DNA of 8,826 bases from an uncultured Oscillospiraceae bacterium (GTDB lineage: Bacteria; Bacillota; Clostridia; Oscillospirales; Oscillospiraceae), in NCBI GenBank assembly GCA_905205085.1, contig CAJLCG010000091.1, forward strand, positions 1-8,826. Direction: 5' to 3'. Positions 1-6,690 of the stretch are shown here, in pieces. Within the stretch, counting starts at the first letter, position 1; each line of letters begins with the position of its first letter. Both the position numbers and the translations under genes were made by a program. The notes below the pieces were generated by a model. The model had not been told where the DNA came from. It searched no databases and saw only the letters and a list, made by a program, of their open reading frames with translations.

Positions 1-651
1 AAGACCAAGCCCCGCGATCCCATCTCCGCCAAGCTGGTGGCCAACCTGATCACCCGCGCCGGCGCCGACCGGGTGCTGACCATGGACCTGCACGCCAACC
101 AGATCCAGGGCTTCTTCGACATCCCTGTGGACAACCTGCTGGGCTCTCCTCTGTTTGTCAGCGAGTGCTTCCGCAAGTTCGCCGCTGTCCAGGACGACAC
201 CATGGTGGTCTCTCCCGACGTGGGCAGCGTGGCCCGCGCCCGCGCCTTTGCCCAGAAGCTGAACATGCCTCTGGCCATCGTGGATAAGCGCCGTCAGAAG
301 GCCAACTCCTCCGAGGTTATGAACATCATCGGCGACGTAAAGGACAAGCACGTCATCCTCCTGGACGACATGGTGGACACCGGCGGAAGCCTGTGCCACG
401 CTGCCAAGGCTCTGGTGGATATCGGCGGCGCCAAGGACGTCACCGCCTGCGCTACCCACGGCCTGCTCTCCGGTCCCGCTGTCCAGCGCATCAGCGAGAG
501 CGTCATGGATGAGGTGGTCTTCCTGGACACCATTCCTCCCAAGCCCGGCGTGAAGTGCGACAAGATCCGCTATATCTCTGTTGCCCACATGTTTGCCGAG
601 GCCATCAGCCACATCTACGAGGAGACTTCCGTTTCCCGCCTGTTTACCTGA
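1..651 (+). CDS. prs: Ribose-phosphate pyrophosphokinase (PRPP synthetase), C-terminal part, 5' end cut by window
   Basis: This cytoplasmic enzyme makes 5-phosphoribosyl-1-pyrophosphate from ribose 5-phosphate and ATP, the precursor for purines, pyrimidines, NAD, histidine and tryptophan. The frame is open from base 1 and 216 residues are visible. The first codons (KTKPRDPISAKL) match the family region near residue 100 of a roughly 315-residue protein, so about one third is missing upstream. Visible family motifs are DLHANQIQGFFDIP (ATP/ribose-phosphate region), SPDVGSVARA, the KRRQKANSSEV flexible loop segment and the PRPP-binding loop LLDDMVDTGGSL at about visible residues 119-130. A GTG at 37 is internal and is not the start. 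The gene is followed by a strong hairpin and then pth, echoing the prs-pth neighbourhood known in other Firmicutes. No disruption is seen. Confidence 0.96.
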   Translation, partial: KTKPRDPISAKLVANLITRAGADRVLTMDLHANQIQGFFDIPVDNLLGSPLFVSECFRKFAAVQDDTMVVSPDVGSVARARAFAQKLNMPLAIVDKRRQKANSSEVMNIIGDVKDKHVILLDDMVDTGGSLCHAAKALVDIGGAKDVTACATHGLLSGPAVQRISESVMDEVVFLDTIPPKPGVKCDKIRYISVAHMFAEAISHIYEETSVSRLFT

Positions 652-663
652 TTTTCCGTATCC

Positions 664-699
664 CACTGGGGCGGGCATTTGCCCGCCCCAGTGCATTTT
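664..699 (+). terminator. Intrinsic terminator-like hairpin between prs and pth
   Basis: A perfect 13-bp stem (664-676 with 681-693, arm CACTGGGGCGGGC) has a 4-base loop and is followed by CATTTTA. The U-tract is short, so termination may be partial. It starts 13 bases after the prs stop codon and ends about 22 bases before the pth start. No promoter fits between it and pth, so pth expression probably depends on read-through or on a promoter inside prs. Confidence 0.75.
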
Positions 700-720
700 A
701 CGCAGCAAGTGAGGGATAGC

Positions 721-1314
721 ATGTTTTTCCATCGCAGTTCCGGCGGAGCATCCTGGATGCTGGTGTGCCTGGGCAACCCCGGGGACCAGTATGAGAATAC
801 CCGCCACAATGTGGGCTTTATGGTGGCCGACCAGCTGGGGGAGCGCTACCGCCTGCCCATCCAGAAGCTGAAGTTCAAGGCGCTGACCAATATCTTTTCC
901 ATTTCCGGGGAAAAGGTGCTGGTGATGAAGCCGGTGACCTATATGAACCTGTCCGGCGAGGCGGTGCGCCCCGCCGCCGACTTCTATAAAATTCCCCCGG
1001 AGCATATTATAGTGATCTCCGACGATACCGCCCTGGATGTGGGAAAGCTGCGCATCCGCAAGGGGGGCTCCGCCGGAGGGCACAACGGCCTCAAGAGCAT
1101 CATTCAGCACCTGGGTACCGACCAGTTCCCCCGCATTCGGGTGGGCGTGGGCAAAAAGCCCCATCCCGACTATGACCTGGCCGACTGGGTCTTGGGTAAG
1201 TTCCAGGGCGAGGACAAGAAGGCCATGCAGGCCGCCGTGGAGCGGTGCGCCGACGCGGTGGAGTGCTATATCAAAGAGGGGCCCGACCGCGCCATGAACA
1301 AGTTTAATGGTTGA
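721..1314 (+). CDS. pth: Peptidyl-tRNA hydrolase
   Basis: This enzyme cleaves the ester bond of peptidyl-tRNAs that drop off ribosomes and so recycles tRNA; it is normally essential. The product is 197 residues, the usual length for bacterial Pth. Visible signatures are LGNPG (17-21), TRHNVGF with the catalytic His29, YMNLSG with Asn76, ISDD with the conserved Asp101, and GSAGGHNGLKS with Asn122. These match E. coli Asn10, His20, Asn68, Asp93 and Asn114 by motif. I chose the ATG at 721 because GAGGG at 711-715 lies five bases upstream. The ATG at 757 would begin only five residues before LGNPG and has no comparable site, and 679 lies inside the preceding terminator stem. The start gives a short N-terminal extension before the first strand. 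Confidence 0.95.
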   Translation: MFFHRSSGGASWMLVCLGNPGDQYENTRHNVGFMVADQLGERYRLPIQKLKFKALTNIFSISGEKVLVMKPVTYMNLSGEAVRPAADFYKIPPEHIIVISDDTALDVGKLRIRKGGSAGGHNGLKSIIQHLGTDQFPRIRVGVGKKPHPDYDLADWVLGKFQGEDKKAMQAAVERCADAVECYIKEGPDRAMNKFNG

Positions 1315-1352
1315 AAATTTTCCATTTCTTAAATATTTATATGGGTTTATTT

Positions 1353-1396
1353 AAATGATGTGTGGTATGGTTACCTCACATCATTTCATTTTCTTT
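1353..1396 (+). terminator. Hairpin with T-rich tail downstream of pth
   Basis: A 10-bp stem (1353-1362 with 1377-1386, arm AAATGATGTG) continues past a T/T mismatch into four more pairs (1364-1367 with 1372-1375), with loop TGGT. It is followed by CATTTTCTTT. It lies 38 bases after the pth stop and 12 bases before the next gene's start, so it may terminate pth transcripts. The stem is AT-rich, so the call is moderate. It could also be a leader or operator structure for the next gene. Confidence 0.5.
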
Positions 1397-1408
1397 GGGG
1401 GACCAAGT

Positions 1409-2185
1409 ATGAGGAATTTTCTTTTGACCCGGGCCCGCACAGTGTTTTGGATTTGGAGTGCCCCAGCGATTTTGGCACTGTTGTCGTGTACTGCCTCCGG
1501 CTTGAAGGGCTGGGCGCTGCTGACCGGATACCTGCTGGCAATTGCCTGGATTCTGGTGGGATGGGTCGTGATCAATTTTCAGTCCCGGATTGCCATGCGT
1601 CCGGCGCTGGCCGCGCTGGATAACCGCTGCGACCCGGAGCCCCTGCTGGAGCTGTGCCGCACCGTCTGCCGCCAGAATCCGGACAGTCTAATCTTTCAGG
1701 TCTATCAGGGCTGGGCGCTGTCCTTGCTGGGAAAGGATAAGGAGGCCCTTCCGGTGCTGGACCGTGTGGCCAATCATCCCCGGCTGACAAAGGATGCCCT
1801 GGCTCTGCTGGTCTGGAGCGCGGCCCTGCCCTCCGGAGATCCCCGGCAGGAGTGGGCGGCGGAGAAGCTCACCGCCTTGAAGCCGAAAATGCGGGCCAAC
1901 CAGCGGGCCCTAGTGGACCAGGTGATCAATCAGCGGCGTTCCTTTGCGCTGATGCAGGCGGCGCCCCCCCAGCTGGAGCCTCTGCTCCAGCAGGATCTGG
2001 AGCGGGCGGAGTGCCTGCGGGAGAAGGTGGCGGCCCATATGGCTTTGGGCGTGTATTATCATCAGCGGGAGGACTGGGCCAAGGCGCAGATGCACCTGGA
2101 GTTTGTGCTGGACAACGCCAACAAGCTGCATGTCCGTACCCAGGCGGAGGAACTTCTATGCAAACTCCCCTCCGCTTTCTTGTAA
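1409..2185 (+). CDS. Membrane-anchored protein of unknown function with a TPR-like cytoplasmic region
   Basis: I do not recognise this 258-residue protein. Two hydrophobic helices are seen at about residues 12-29 and 35-56, separated by a short turn. Arg8 and Arg10 before the first and Arg60 after the second suggest that both ends face the cytoplasm. From about residue 73 the protein is helical and resembles weak tetratricopeptide repeats (for example PDSLIFQVYQGWALSLLGKDKEA in part, and near the end ALGVYYHQREDWAKAQMHLE), which suggests a protein-binding scaffold. The ATG at 1409 follows a GGGGGA site at about 1397-1402. An in-frame ATG at 1355 lies within a hairpin and is less likely. The last few codons and the stop lie within the first hairpin of the downstream repeat, so the repeat supplies the C-terminus. 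Confidence 0.75.
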   Translation: MRNFLLTRARTVFWIWSAPAILALLSCTASGLKGWALLTGYLLAIAWILVGWVVINFQSRIAMRPALAALDNRCDPEPLLELCRTVCRQNPDSLIFQVYQGWALSLLGKDKEALPVLDRVANHPRLTKDALALLVWSAALPSGDPRQEWAAEKLTALKPKMRANQRALVDQVINQRRSFALMQAAPPQLEPLLQQDLERAECLREKVAAHMALGVYYHQREDWAKAQMHLEFVLDNANKLHVRTQAEELLCKLPSAFL

Positions 2186-2286
2186 GAAAGCTTGGCAAAG
2201 AACTTGGTGGGAAACTTCGTTTCCCTTCCTCGCCCGTAAGAAAGATTTTTTGTGGGAGTGACTGCTCAGGTCGCTCCCACTTTTTT
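2174..2286 (+). repeat. Composite three-hairpin repeat, copy 1 (+ orientation)
   Basis: In order: hairpin 1 at 2174-2191 (GCTTTCTT gt AAGAAAGC), the linker GGCAAAGAACTT, hairpin 2 at 2209-2225 (GGGAAAC ttc GTTTCCC), the linker GCCCGTAAGAAAG, then hairpin 3, a terminator at 2252-2280 followed by T6. The whole stretch aligns by eye, in the same order and with few gaps, to the reverse complement of 2335-2451. Hairpin 1 contains the TAA stop of the upstream gene. Confidence 0.85.
2252..2286 (+). terminator. Intrinsic terminator of the + strand membrane-protein gene
   Basis: An 11-bp stem with one G-T pair (2252-2262 with 2270-2280), a 7-base loop and six T residues at 2281-2286. It is the third hairpin of repeat copy 1 and ends + strand transcription in the convergent region. 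Confidence 0.9.
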
Positions 2287-2334
2287 GTTGAGAGGGTTCT
2301 GTCCTACAATCAAATCGGAGGCCAATTTGCACAG

Positions 2335-2368
2335 AAAAAAGTAGGAGCGACGGAAATGTCGCTCCTAC
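2335..2368 (-). terminator. Intrinsic terminator of the HD-domain gene
   Basis: A perfect 11-bp stem (2341-2351 with 2358-2368, arm GTAGGAGCGAC) with a 6-base loop. On the - strand it is followed by six T residues (A6 at 2335-2340 on the + strand). It is the third hairpin of repeat copy 2. Confidence 0.9.
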
Positions 2369-2451
2369 CCAGAAAGTTCTTTACGGGCACAGAGGCGAAA
2401 CGAAGTTTCGCACAAAGTTCTTTTGCCTACTTTTCTTTCAAGAAAAGTAGG
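2335..2451 (-). repeat. Composite three-hairpin repeat, copy 2 (- orientation)
   Basis: Read on the - strand: hairpin 1 at 2451-2426 (CCTACTTTTCTT paired with AAGAAAAGTAGG), the linker CAAAAGAACTT, hairpin 2 at 2411-2395 (GCGAAAC ttc GTTTCGC), the linker GCCCGTAAAGAA, then terminator hairpin 3 at 2368-2341 followed by T6. Differences from copy 1 in the stems are paired: the second pair of hairpin 2 is G-C in one copy and C-G in the other, and the third pair of hairpin 3 is G-C versus A-T. It begins immediately after the stop codon of the HD gene. A 48-bp spacer (2287-2334) separates the two copies. Confidence 0.85.
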
Positions 2452-2970
2452 TCAGGAGAAGGCCGGAGAAGGCTCTTCTGTGGCTTCGGTGATAGGTTCC
2501 ACGCCCAGGCGGCGGCGCAGGCGGCTGGGGTCATAGATGCCGCTGAGCTCCAGTCCGGCGCACAGGGTATCCACCACATCCACCAGCCAGGCCTCCATGG
2601 ACCGGGGCAGCGCTCCGCCCAGAGGCCACATATGGGAGAGGATAATATTCCGCTCCTTGTCGCTCAGGTCGGTGAGCTCCTGGGCATTGCGGGCGGCGGC
2701 CCGGGGATGGTCAAAGCACTGCCAGCCTGGGTGGGCCGACTTATCTCTGGAGTCATAGAGGTACAGGTCGTGCAGGAGTCCGCCTCTGGCGGCAGCCGTC
2801 TCGTCCAGGCCAAGAGCTCGGGCGGCGCGGAACGACCAGTAAGCCACAAACAGGGAGTGATCCAGGGTGGTGATGCGGTTATGGTGGCACCAGCGGCCCA
2901 TCATCCGTACCTGTTCCGAACCTAACAGCTCCCCGGTGGTCTGGCAGAACTCCTTCATGTAATGGTTCAT
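2452..2970 (-). CDS. HD-domain phosphohydrolase, short form
   Basis: A 172-residue soluble protein of the HD superfamily, metal-dependent phosphohydrolases that act on nucleotides or phosphodiesters. The pattern is visible in order: His30 and His38 (HHN...LDHS), the HD doublet His67-Asp68 in GGLLHDLYLYD, His88 (DHP), His113 (LSHMWP), and Asp131 and Asp134 (VDVVD), which together fit a metal-binding HD fold. The substrate cannot be named from sequence. The ATG at 2970 follows GGAAAGGA about nine bases upstream; a second Met at residue 5 is less well placed. The gene has its own sigma-A promoter (3086-3115) and a terminator directly downstream, so it appears to be monocistronic although it follows proA on the same strand. 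Confidence 0.85.
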   Translation of the reverse strand: MNHYMKEFCQTTGELLGSEQVRMMGRWCHHNRITTLDHSLFVAYWSFRAARALGLDETAAARGGLLHDLYLYDSRDKSAHPGWQCFDHPRAAARNAQELTDLSDKERNIILSHMWPLGGALPRSMEAWLVDVVDTLCAGLELSGIYDPSRLRRRLGVEPITEATEEPSPAFS

Positions 2971-3052
2971 TGGAATCAGTCCTTTCCAAAATCACACAAG
3001 GCGGATGGTACATCAACTTCCAGCTGGGCTCCGCGCCGGAGCGCAGAGAACT

Positions 3053-3085
3053 GGGGGTGGGAAAAGCAACTCTTTTCCCACCCCC
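3053..3085. other. 14-bp perfect palindrome at the HD-gene transcription start
   Basis: Stem 3053-3066 (GGGGGTGGGAAAAG) with 3072-3085, loop of five bases. On the - strand it starts directly after the TATAAT box of the HD-gene promoter, so the predicted start site falls inside its outer arm. It could be an operator, a 5' stabilising hairpin, or the end of proA transcripts. No T-tract follows on the - strand (CAGTTCTCTGCG), which argues against an ordinary terminator. A smaller hairpin (GCTCCG/CGGAGC, near 3029-3043) follows in the leader. Confidence 0.7.
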
Positions 3086-3115
3086 ATTATACCTCTGTTT
3101 GGACGATTTTGTCAC
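3086..3115 (-). promoter_or_regulatory. Sigma-A promoter of the HD-domain gene
   Basis: On the - strand GTGACA (3115-3110, five of six matches to TTGACA) is separated by 18 bases from a perfect TATAAT (3091-3086). It lies between proA and the HD gene and gives a leader of roughly 110 bases. Confidence 0.75.
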
Positions 3116-3151
3116 CCGGAAAATGGCGGAAAGGGCCCCTTCCCAAGAAAA

Positions 3152-4408
3152 TCAGCGGGTCTGGCCGGTGCCCCGGATGATGTACTTATACGTACACAGC
3201 TCCTGGAGCCCCATGGGGCCCCGGGCGTGGAGCTTCTGGGTGGAGATGCCCATCTCGCAGCCCAGACCGAACTCGCCCCCGTCGGTGAACCGGGTGGAGG
3301 CGTTCCAGTAGACAGCGGCGGAGTCCACCTGGCCAAGGAAGGCCCGGGCGGCCTTCTCGTCGGCGGTGACAATGGCCTCCGAGTGGCCGGTGGAGTGGGC
3401 GGCAATGTGGGCGATGGCCTCGGCCACGCCCTTTACCACCTTCACGCCCAGGATGTAGTCCAGAAATTCGGTATCAAAATCCTTTTCCCCAGCGGGCGTG
3501 CCGGTGATAATGGCCTGGGCGGCCTGGTCCAGCCGCAGCTCCACCGGGTGCAGACCGCGCTCCGCGCGGTCCTTTGTCAGGCGCTCTTGCAGCTTGGGGA
3601 GAAATTCCCCGGCAATGGCCTCGTCCACCAGGCACACCTCGCAGGCGTTGCACACGCTGGGGCGGGAGCACTTGGCGTTCTCCAGGATATCCAGAGCCAT
3701 GGCCTGGTCGGCCTGGCCGTCCACGTAGACGTGGCAGATGCCGGTGCCCGTCTCGATGACGGGTACGGTGGCGTTGTCCACACAGGCACGGATGAGGCCC
3801 GCGCCGCCACGGGGGATGAGCAGGTCCACATAGCCGCTGGCCGTCATCAGCTCATTGGCGGAGGCCCGGGTGGTGTCCTCCACCAGCTGGAGGGCGTCGG
3901 CGGGCAGGCCGGCCCGCTCTAGTCCCTCTTTCAGGGCCTCCACAATGGCGGCGGCGGAGCGGTGGGCCTCCTTGCCGCCCCGCAGGACGCAGGCGGAGCC
4001 CGCCTTCAGGGCCAGGGCCGCGGCGTCAGAGGTGACGTTGGGGCGGCTCTCATAGATGATGGCGATGACGCCCATGGGCACCGCCGTCTTTTCCACCACG
4101 ATGCCGCTGGGGCGCTCCACCCGCTGGAGGACGGTCCCCACCGGGTCGGGGAGCTGGGCCACCTCCCGGATGCCCTGGGCCATGCCCGCGATGCGCTCCG
4201 GGCTGAGGGCCAGCCGGTCCAGCATCACCTCAGACACGGTGCCCCGGGCGGCCTCCAGGTCGGCCTGGTTGGCCGTCAAAATCGCCTCCTGATGCTCCAG
4301 AAGGGCATCGGCCATGGCCAGCAGAGCGTTGTTTTTCTCCTGGGTCCCGGCCAGAGCCATGGCACCCTTGGCCCCGCGGGCCCGCTGGAGCAGTTCCAAA
4401 GTCGTCAT
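3152..4408 (-). CDS. proA: Gamma-glutamyl phosphate reductase
   Basis: This enzyme reduces gamma-glutamyl phosphate with NADPH to glutamate-5-semialdehyde, the second step of proline synthesis from glutamate. The product is 418 residues, full length for the family. Visible features are the aldehyde-dehydrogenase-like fold signatures [13 protein letters not shown] (118-130), [16 protein letters not shown] (133-148), [10 protein letters not shown] (197-206), and the catalytic Cys253 in RPSVCNA. The ATG at 4408 is preceded by AGAGGG about eight bases upstream and starts at the usual family N-terminus ([10 protein letters not shown]). The longer open frame to 4480 overlaps the LUD gene and has no support. 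The start is 49 bases after the LUD stop, so it is read as part of the proC-proB-LUD-proA operon. Confidence 0.97.
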   Translation of the reverse strand: MTTLELLQRARGAKGAMALAGTQEKNNALLAMADALLEHQEAILTANQADLEAARGTVSEVMLDRLALSPERIAGMAQGIREVAQLPDPVGTVLQRVERPSGIVVEKTAVPMGVIAIIYESRPNVTSDAAALALKAGSACVLRGGKEAHRSAAAIVEALKEGLERAGLPADALQLVEDTTRASANELMTASGYVDLLIPRGGAGLIRACVDNATVPVIETGTGICHVYVDGQADQAMALDILENAKCSRPSVCNACEVCLVDEAIAGEFLPKLQERLTKDRAERGLHPVELRLDQAAQAIITGTPAGEKDFDTEFLDYILGVKVVKGVAEAIAHIAAHSTGHSEAIVTADEKAARAFLGQVDSAAVYWNASTRFTDGGEFGLGCEMGISTQKLHARGPMGLQELCTYKYIIRGTGQTR

Positions 4409-4430
4409 AGTAAAATCCCTCTTTTCCCTC

Positions 4431-4449
4431 GTTTCCTCAGGCAGGAAAC
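4431..4449 (-). other. Small intercistronic hairpin before proA
   Basis: GTTTCCT (4431-4437) pairs with AGGAAAC (4443-4449) across a 5-base loop between the LUD stop and the proA ribosome binding site. No T-tract follows on the - strand, so it is not a terminator. It may be an mRNA processing or stability structure, or chance. Confidence 0.35.
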
Positions 4450-4457
4450 AAAACAGA

Positions 4458-5078
4458 TCAATATCCCAGGTCCTGGTCAATGAGGACCACTTCCATTTTA
4501 ATATCCTGCATACATCGCAGATAGATCATCAGTCCGTTGCAGATACGGTCCGGGCTATTGCAATCGGAGCATTTCCCTGTGACTGCACAGGGGGTCTTTA
4601 ATCCCAAGCGCTTGGCATTTTGGGGCGCGGCCACATTTCGTGTGCGCCAGACTGCCTGGTCCAGACTGCCGGTCAGCTTATTGCGCCCCAGCACAAAGTA
4701 GACCTTCTCGTGGCCGAACAGGGACCCGGCTACCCGGTTTCCTGTTCCGTCCAGGTTGACCAGCTCCCCGGTGACGGAGGCGGCGTTGACCGAGGTAATA
4801 AACACCTGGGTCAGCAGGCACTGTTTTGCCACGGTGAAAAAGTCCTGGCCGGTCTTTGGGTGCTGGGGATCGATGACTTGATTGTTTGTAGATAGAGCCT
4901 CATAGAGAGCCAGCTTTTGCAGGGTCGCAGAGTCGCCAAACCCTACGCTGACCCCTTGAATTTGACTTTGCAGGTAATGCACCGCCTCTTCGGCGGCGGC
5001 AAATACAGACGCCTGGTAACCCTTGTGTACAAAAGCCTGGGCGACTGCAAGCAGGTCAAATGGTTGCTCCTCAGCCAT
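4458..5078 (-). CDS. LUD-domain (LutC/YkgG-like) protein within the proline operon
   Basis: A 206-residue protein of the short LUD (DUF162-type) family, related to the lactate-utilisation proteins LutB/LutC; the biochemical role of the short stand-alone form is not established. Visible features are GFGDSATL (46-53), an ADP/nucleotide-type loop region [20 protein letters not shown] (96-115), [12 protein letters not shown] (147-158), and a C-terminal cysteine cluster (Cys164, Cys170, Cys173, Cys180 in [18 protein letters not shown]) typical of this family. The family usually ends in VNEDLGF, here IDQDLGY. The ATG at 5078 overlaps the end of proB by 8 bp, so translation is probably coupled. An open frame extending to 5354 is antisense-like noise out of frame over proB. 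A role in proline synthesis is suggested only by position. Confidence 0.85.
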   Translation of the reverse strand: MAEEQPFDLLAVAQAFVHKGYQASVFAAAEEAVHYLQSQIQGVSVGFGDSATLQKLALYEALSTNNQVIDPQHPKTGQDFFTVAKQCLLTQVFITSVNAASVTGELVNLDGTGNRVAGSLFGHEKVYFVLGRNKLTGSLDQAVWRTRNVAAPQNAKRLGLKTPCAVTGKCSDCNSPDRICNGLMIYLRCMQDIKMEVVLIDQDLGY

Positions 5079-5853
5079 TGGTTTCTTTCGCTTTGGCCAC
5101 AAAGCGGGTGCCCACGTCCTTGCCCTCGGCAATGTCGTAGAGCCGCTCGGGATGCTCGCCGTTGGTGATGACCATGTCACAGCCCATGGCGGTGACCATC
5201 TTGGCGGCCCGGAGTTTCGTGGCCATGCCGCCGGTGCCCAGGCTGGAGCCCACGCCTCCGGCCAGGGCCTCGATCTCGGGGGTGACCTCCTCCACGGTGG
5301 GGATGAGCTTGGCGTCGGGGTCCTTGCGGGGGTCGGCGGTGTACAGACCCTCAATGTCGGAGAGGAGCACCAGCAGGTCGGCCTTCACACAGCAGGCCAC
5401 AATGGCGCCCAGAGTGTCGTTGTCGCCCACCTTGATCTCGGCGGTGGCGATGGTGTCGTTCTCGTTGATGACGGGCAGGGCGCCCAGCTCCAGCAGGCGC
5501 TCCATGGTGTTCTCAAAGTTCTCCCGGCGCTCGGGGTGGTCCACATCCTCGCCGGTGAGCAGCACCTGGGCCACGGTGTGGCTGTACTGGAGGAAGAGCT
5601 TGTCATAGGTGTACATCAGCTCGCACTGGCCCACCGCGGCAGCGGCCTGCTTGGTGGGCATGTCGGAGGGCTTGCCGGGCAGGTTCAGCTTGCCCACGCC
5701 CATGCCGATGGCGCCGGAGGAGACCAGGATGATCTGGTGGCCGGCATTTTTCAGGTCGGAGAGCACCTTGACCAGCTCCTCCACGTGGCGGATGTTCAGC
5801 CGCCCGGTGGCGTGGGCCAGGGTGGAGGTGCCTACCTTCACAACGATTCTCAT
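5071..5853 (-). CDS. proB: Glutamate 5-kinase, short form without PUA domain
   Basis: This enzyme phosphorylates glutamate with ATP to gamma-glutamyl phosphate, the first and normally feedback-regulated step of proline synthesis. The product is 260 residues and contains only the amino-acid-kinase domain: KVGTS (6-10), VSSGAIG (44-50), NENDT (130-134), GDNDTLGA (143-150), LSDIEGLYTADP (164-175) and GTGGMATKL (207-215). The C-terminal PUA domain found in E. coli and B. subtilis enzymes (about 365 residues) is absent, and the following frame does not encode it. The start has an AAGGGGGA site about seven bases upstream. It begins 33 bases after proC and overlaps the LUD gene. Confidence 0.97.
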   Translation of the reverse strand: MRIVVKVGTSTLAHATGRLNIRHVEELVKVLSDLKNAGHQIILVSSGAIGMGVGKLNLPGKPSDMPTKQAAAAVGQCELMYTYDKLFLQYSHTVAQVLLTGEDVDHPERRENFENTMERLLELGALPVINENDTIATAEIKVGDNDTLGAIVACCVKADLLVLLSDIEGLYTADPRKDPDAKLIPTVEEVTPEIEALAGGVGSSLGTGGMATKLRAAKMVTAMGCDMVITNGEHPERLYDIAEGKDVGTRFVAKAKETNG

Positions 5854-5886
5854 AATAAAATCCCCCTTATGTGGAATAACGTATGA

Positions 5887-6690
5887 TTATTTGCCCAGGG
5901 ACTGACTCTTTTCAAAGGTGGCGATCACCGCATCCATGGCGGCGGCCCGGAAGCCACGCTCCTCCAGCACCCGCACCCCCTGAATGGTGGTGCCGCCGGG
6001 GGAGCAGACTCCGTCCTTGAGCTGGCCGGGATGCAGGCCCTTCTCCATCATCAGCTTGGCGGTGCCCTCCACCATCTGGGCGGCATAGGCCAGAGCTTTG
6101 GCCCGGGGCAGGCCGCAGGCCACGCCTCCATCGGCCAGGGCCTCAATAAACAGGGCGCAGAAGGCGGGGCCGCAGCCCGACACGCCGCTGGCGGCAGGGA
6201 GGAGGTGGGGCTCAATGGAGTCTACCAGTCCCGCCGGGGCCATCAGGGTCCGGAAGGCGTCCAGCTCCTCCTGAGTGGTATCCACGCCGTAGTACTGCAC
6301 CACGCCCGCGCCTACCGCCACGGGGGTATTGGGCATGAGGCAGATCACCGGGTACTTGCCTCCGGCCAGAGTCTGGATGGCCTGCGCGTCCAGCCCGGCG
6401 GCCATGGAGGCCAGCACAAAGCGGTCGGTGCGCTGGGCCAGAATGGGAGCCAGGTCGGCCAGAACGCCTGCCATCATCTGGGGCTTGACGCCCAGGAAGA
6501 TGAGGGAGCAGGTGCGGGCCACGGCAGCGTTATCCACCGCCTGGCCGCCCAGCTGCTGGGCCAGGGCCTGGGCCTTGGCGGGAGTGCGGTTGGAGCAATA
6601 GAGGGCTGCGTCGGGCGCACCCTTGGCAGCGGCCTGGAGAACGGCGGAGCCCATGGTGCCCGCGCCGATAAGACCAATGGAAGAAAACAT
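5887..6690 (-). CDS. proC: Pyrroline-5-carboxylate reductase
   Basis: This enzyme catalyses the last step of proline synthesis, reduction of 1-pyrroline-5-carboxylate with NAD(P)H. The product is 267 residues, the family length. The N-terminal Rossmann motif is GLIGAGTMG (6-14), followed by LGVKPQ (66-71), CLMPNTPVAVGAG (117-129), the substrate-binding SGCGPAF (171-177), and the C-terminal CSPGGTTIQG (229-238), where many relatives have TSPGGTT. The ATG at 6690 is preceded by GGAGGT about nine bases upstream. It is the first gene of the - strand operon proC-proB-LUD-proA, so ProC, ProB and ProA are encoded together. I see no convincing consensus promoter upstream; TATCAT at about 6728-6723 is a weak -10 candidate. 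Confidence 0.97.
   Translation of the reverse strand: MFSSIGLIGAGTMGSAVLQAAAKGAPDAALYCSNRTPAKAQALAQQLGGQAVDNAAVARTCSLIFLGVKPQMMAGVLADLAPILAQRTDRFVLASMAAGLDAQAIQTLAGGKYPVICLMPNTPVAVGAGVVQYYGVDTTQEELDAFRTLMAPAGLVDSIEPHLLPAASGVSGCGPAFCALFIEALADGGVACGLPRAKALAYAAQMVEGTAKLMMEKGLHPGQLKDGVCSPGGTTIQGVRVLEERGFRAAAMDAVIATFEKSQSLGK

Noticed and set aside
1311..1342. Promoter for the membrane-protein gene (TTGAAA ... TATTTA)
   Set aside because: The -35 is good, but the -10 matches only three of six bases and a terminator-like hairpin lies between it and the gene. It is too weak to list.
2174..2451. CRISPR-like array
   Set aside because: Only two copies, inverted rather than direct, with one spacer and intrinsic terminators. 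No cas genes are present.
1852..2925. 357-codon + strand open frame
   Set aside because: It starts out of frame within the membrane-protein gene, crosses both terminators and continues antisense to the HD gene. Its composition (Gly/Ala/Gln-rich) is that of a shadow frame.
5079..5354. N-terminal extension of the LUD gene upstream of 5078
   Set aside because: It overlaps proB out of frame, and the extension is Pro/Arg/Trp-rich with no homology-like features. The family N-terminus fits the ATG at 5078.
5023..5886. 287-codon + strand frame antisense to proB, and a similar one antisense to proC (6031-6726)
   Set aside because: Both are Gly/His/Gln/Val-rich mirror frames of well-recognised genes in GC-rich DNA.
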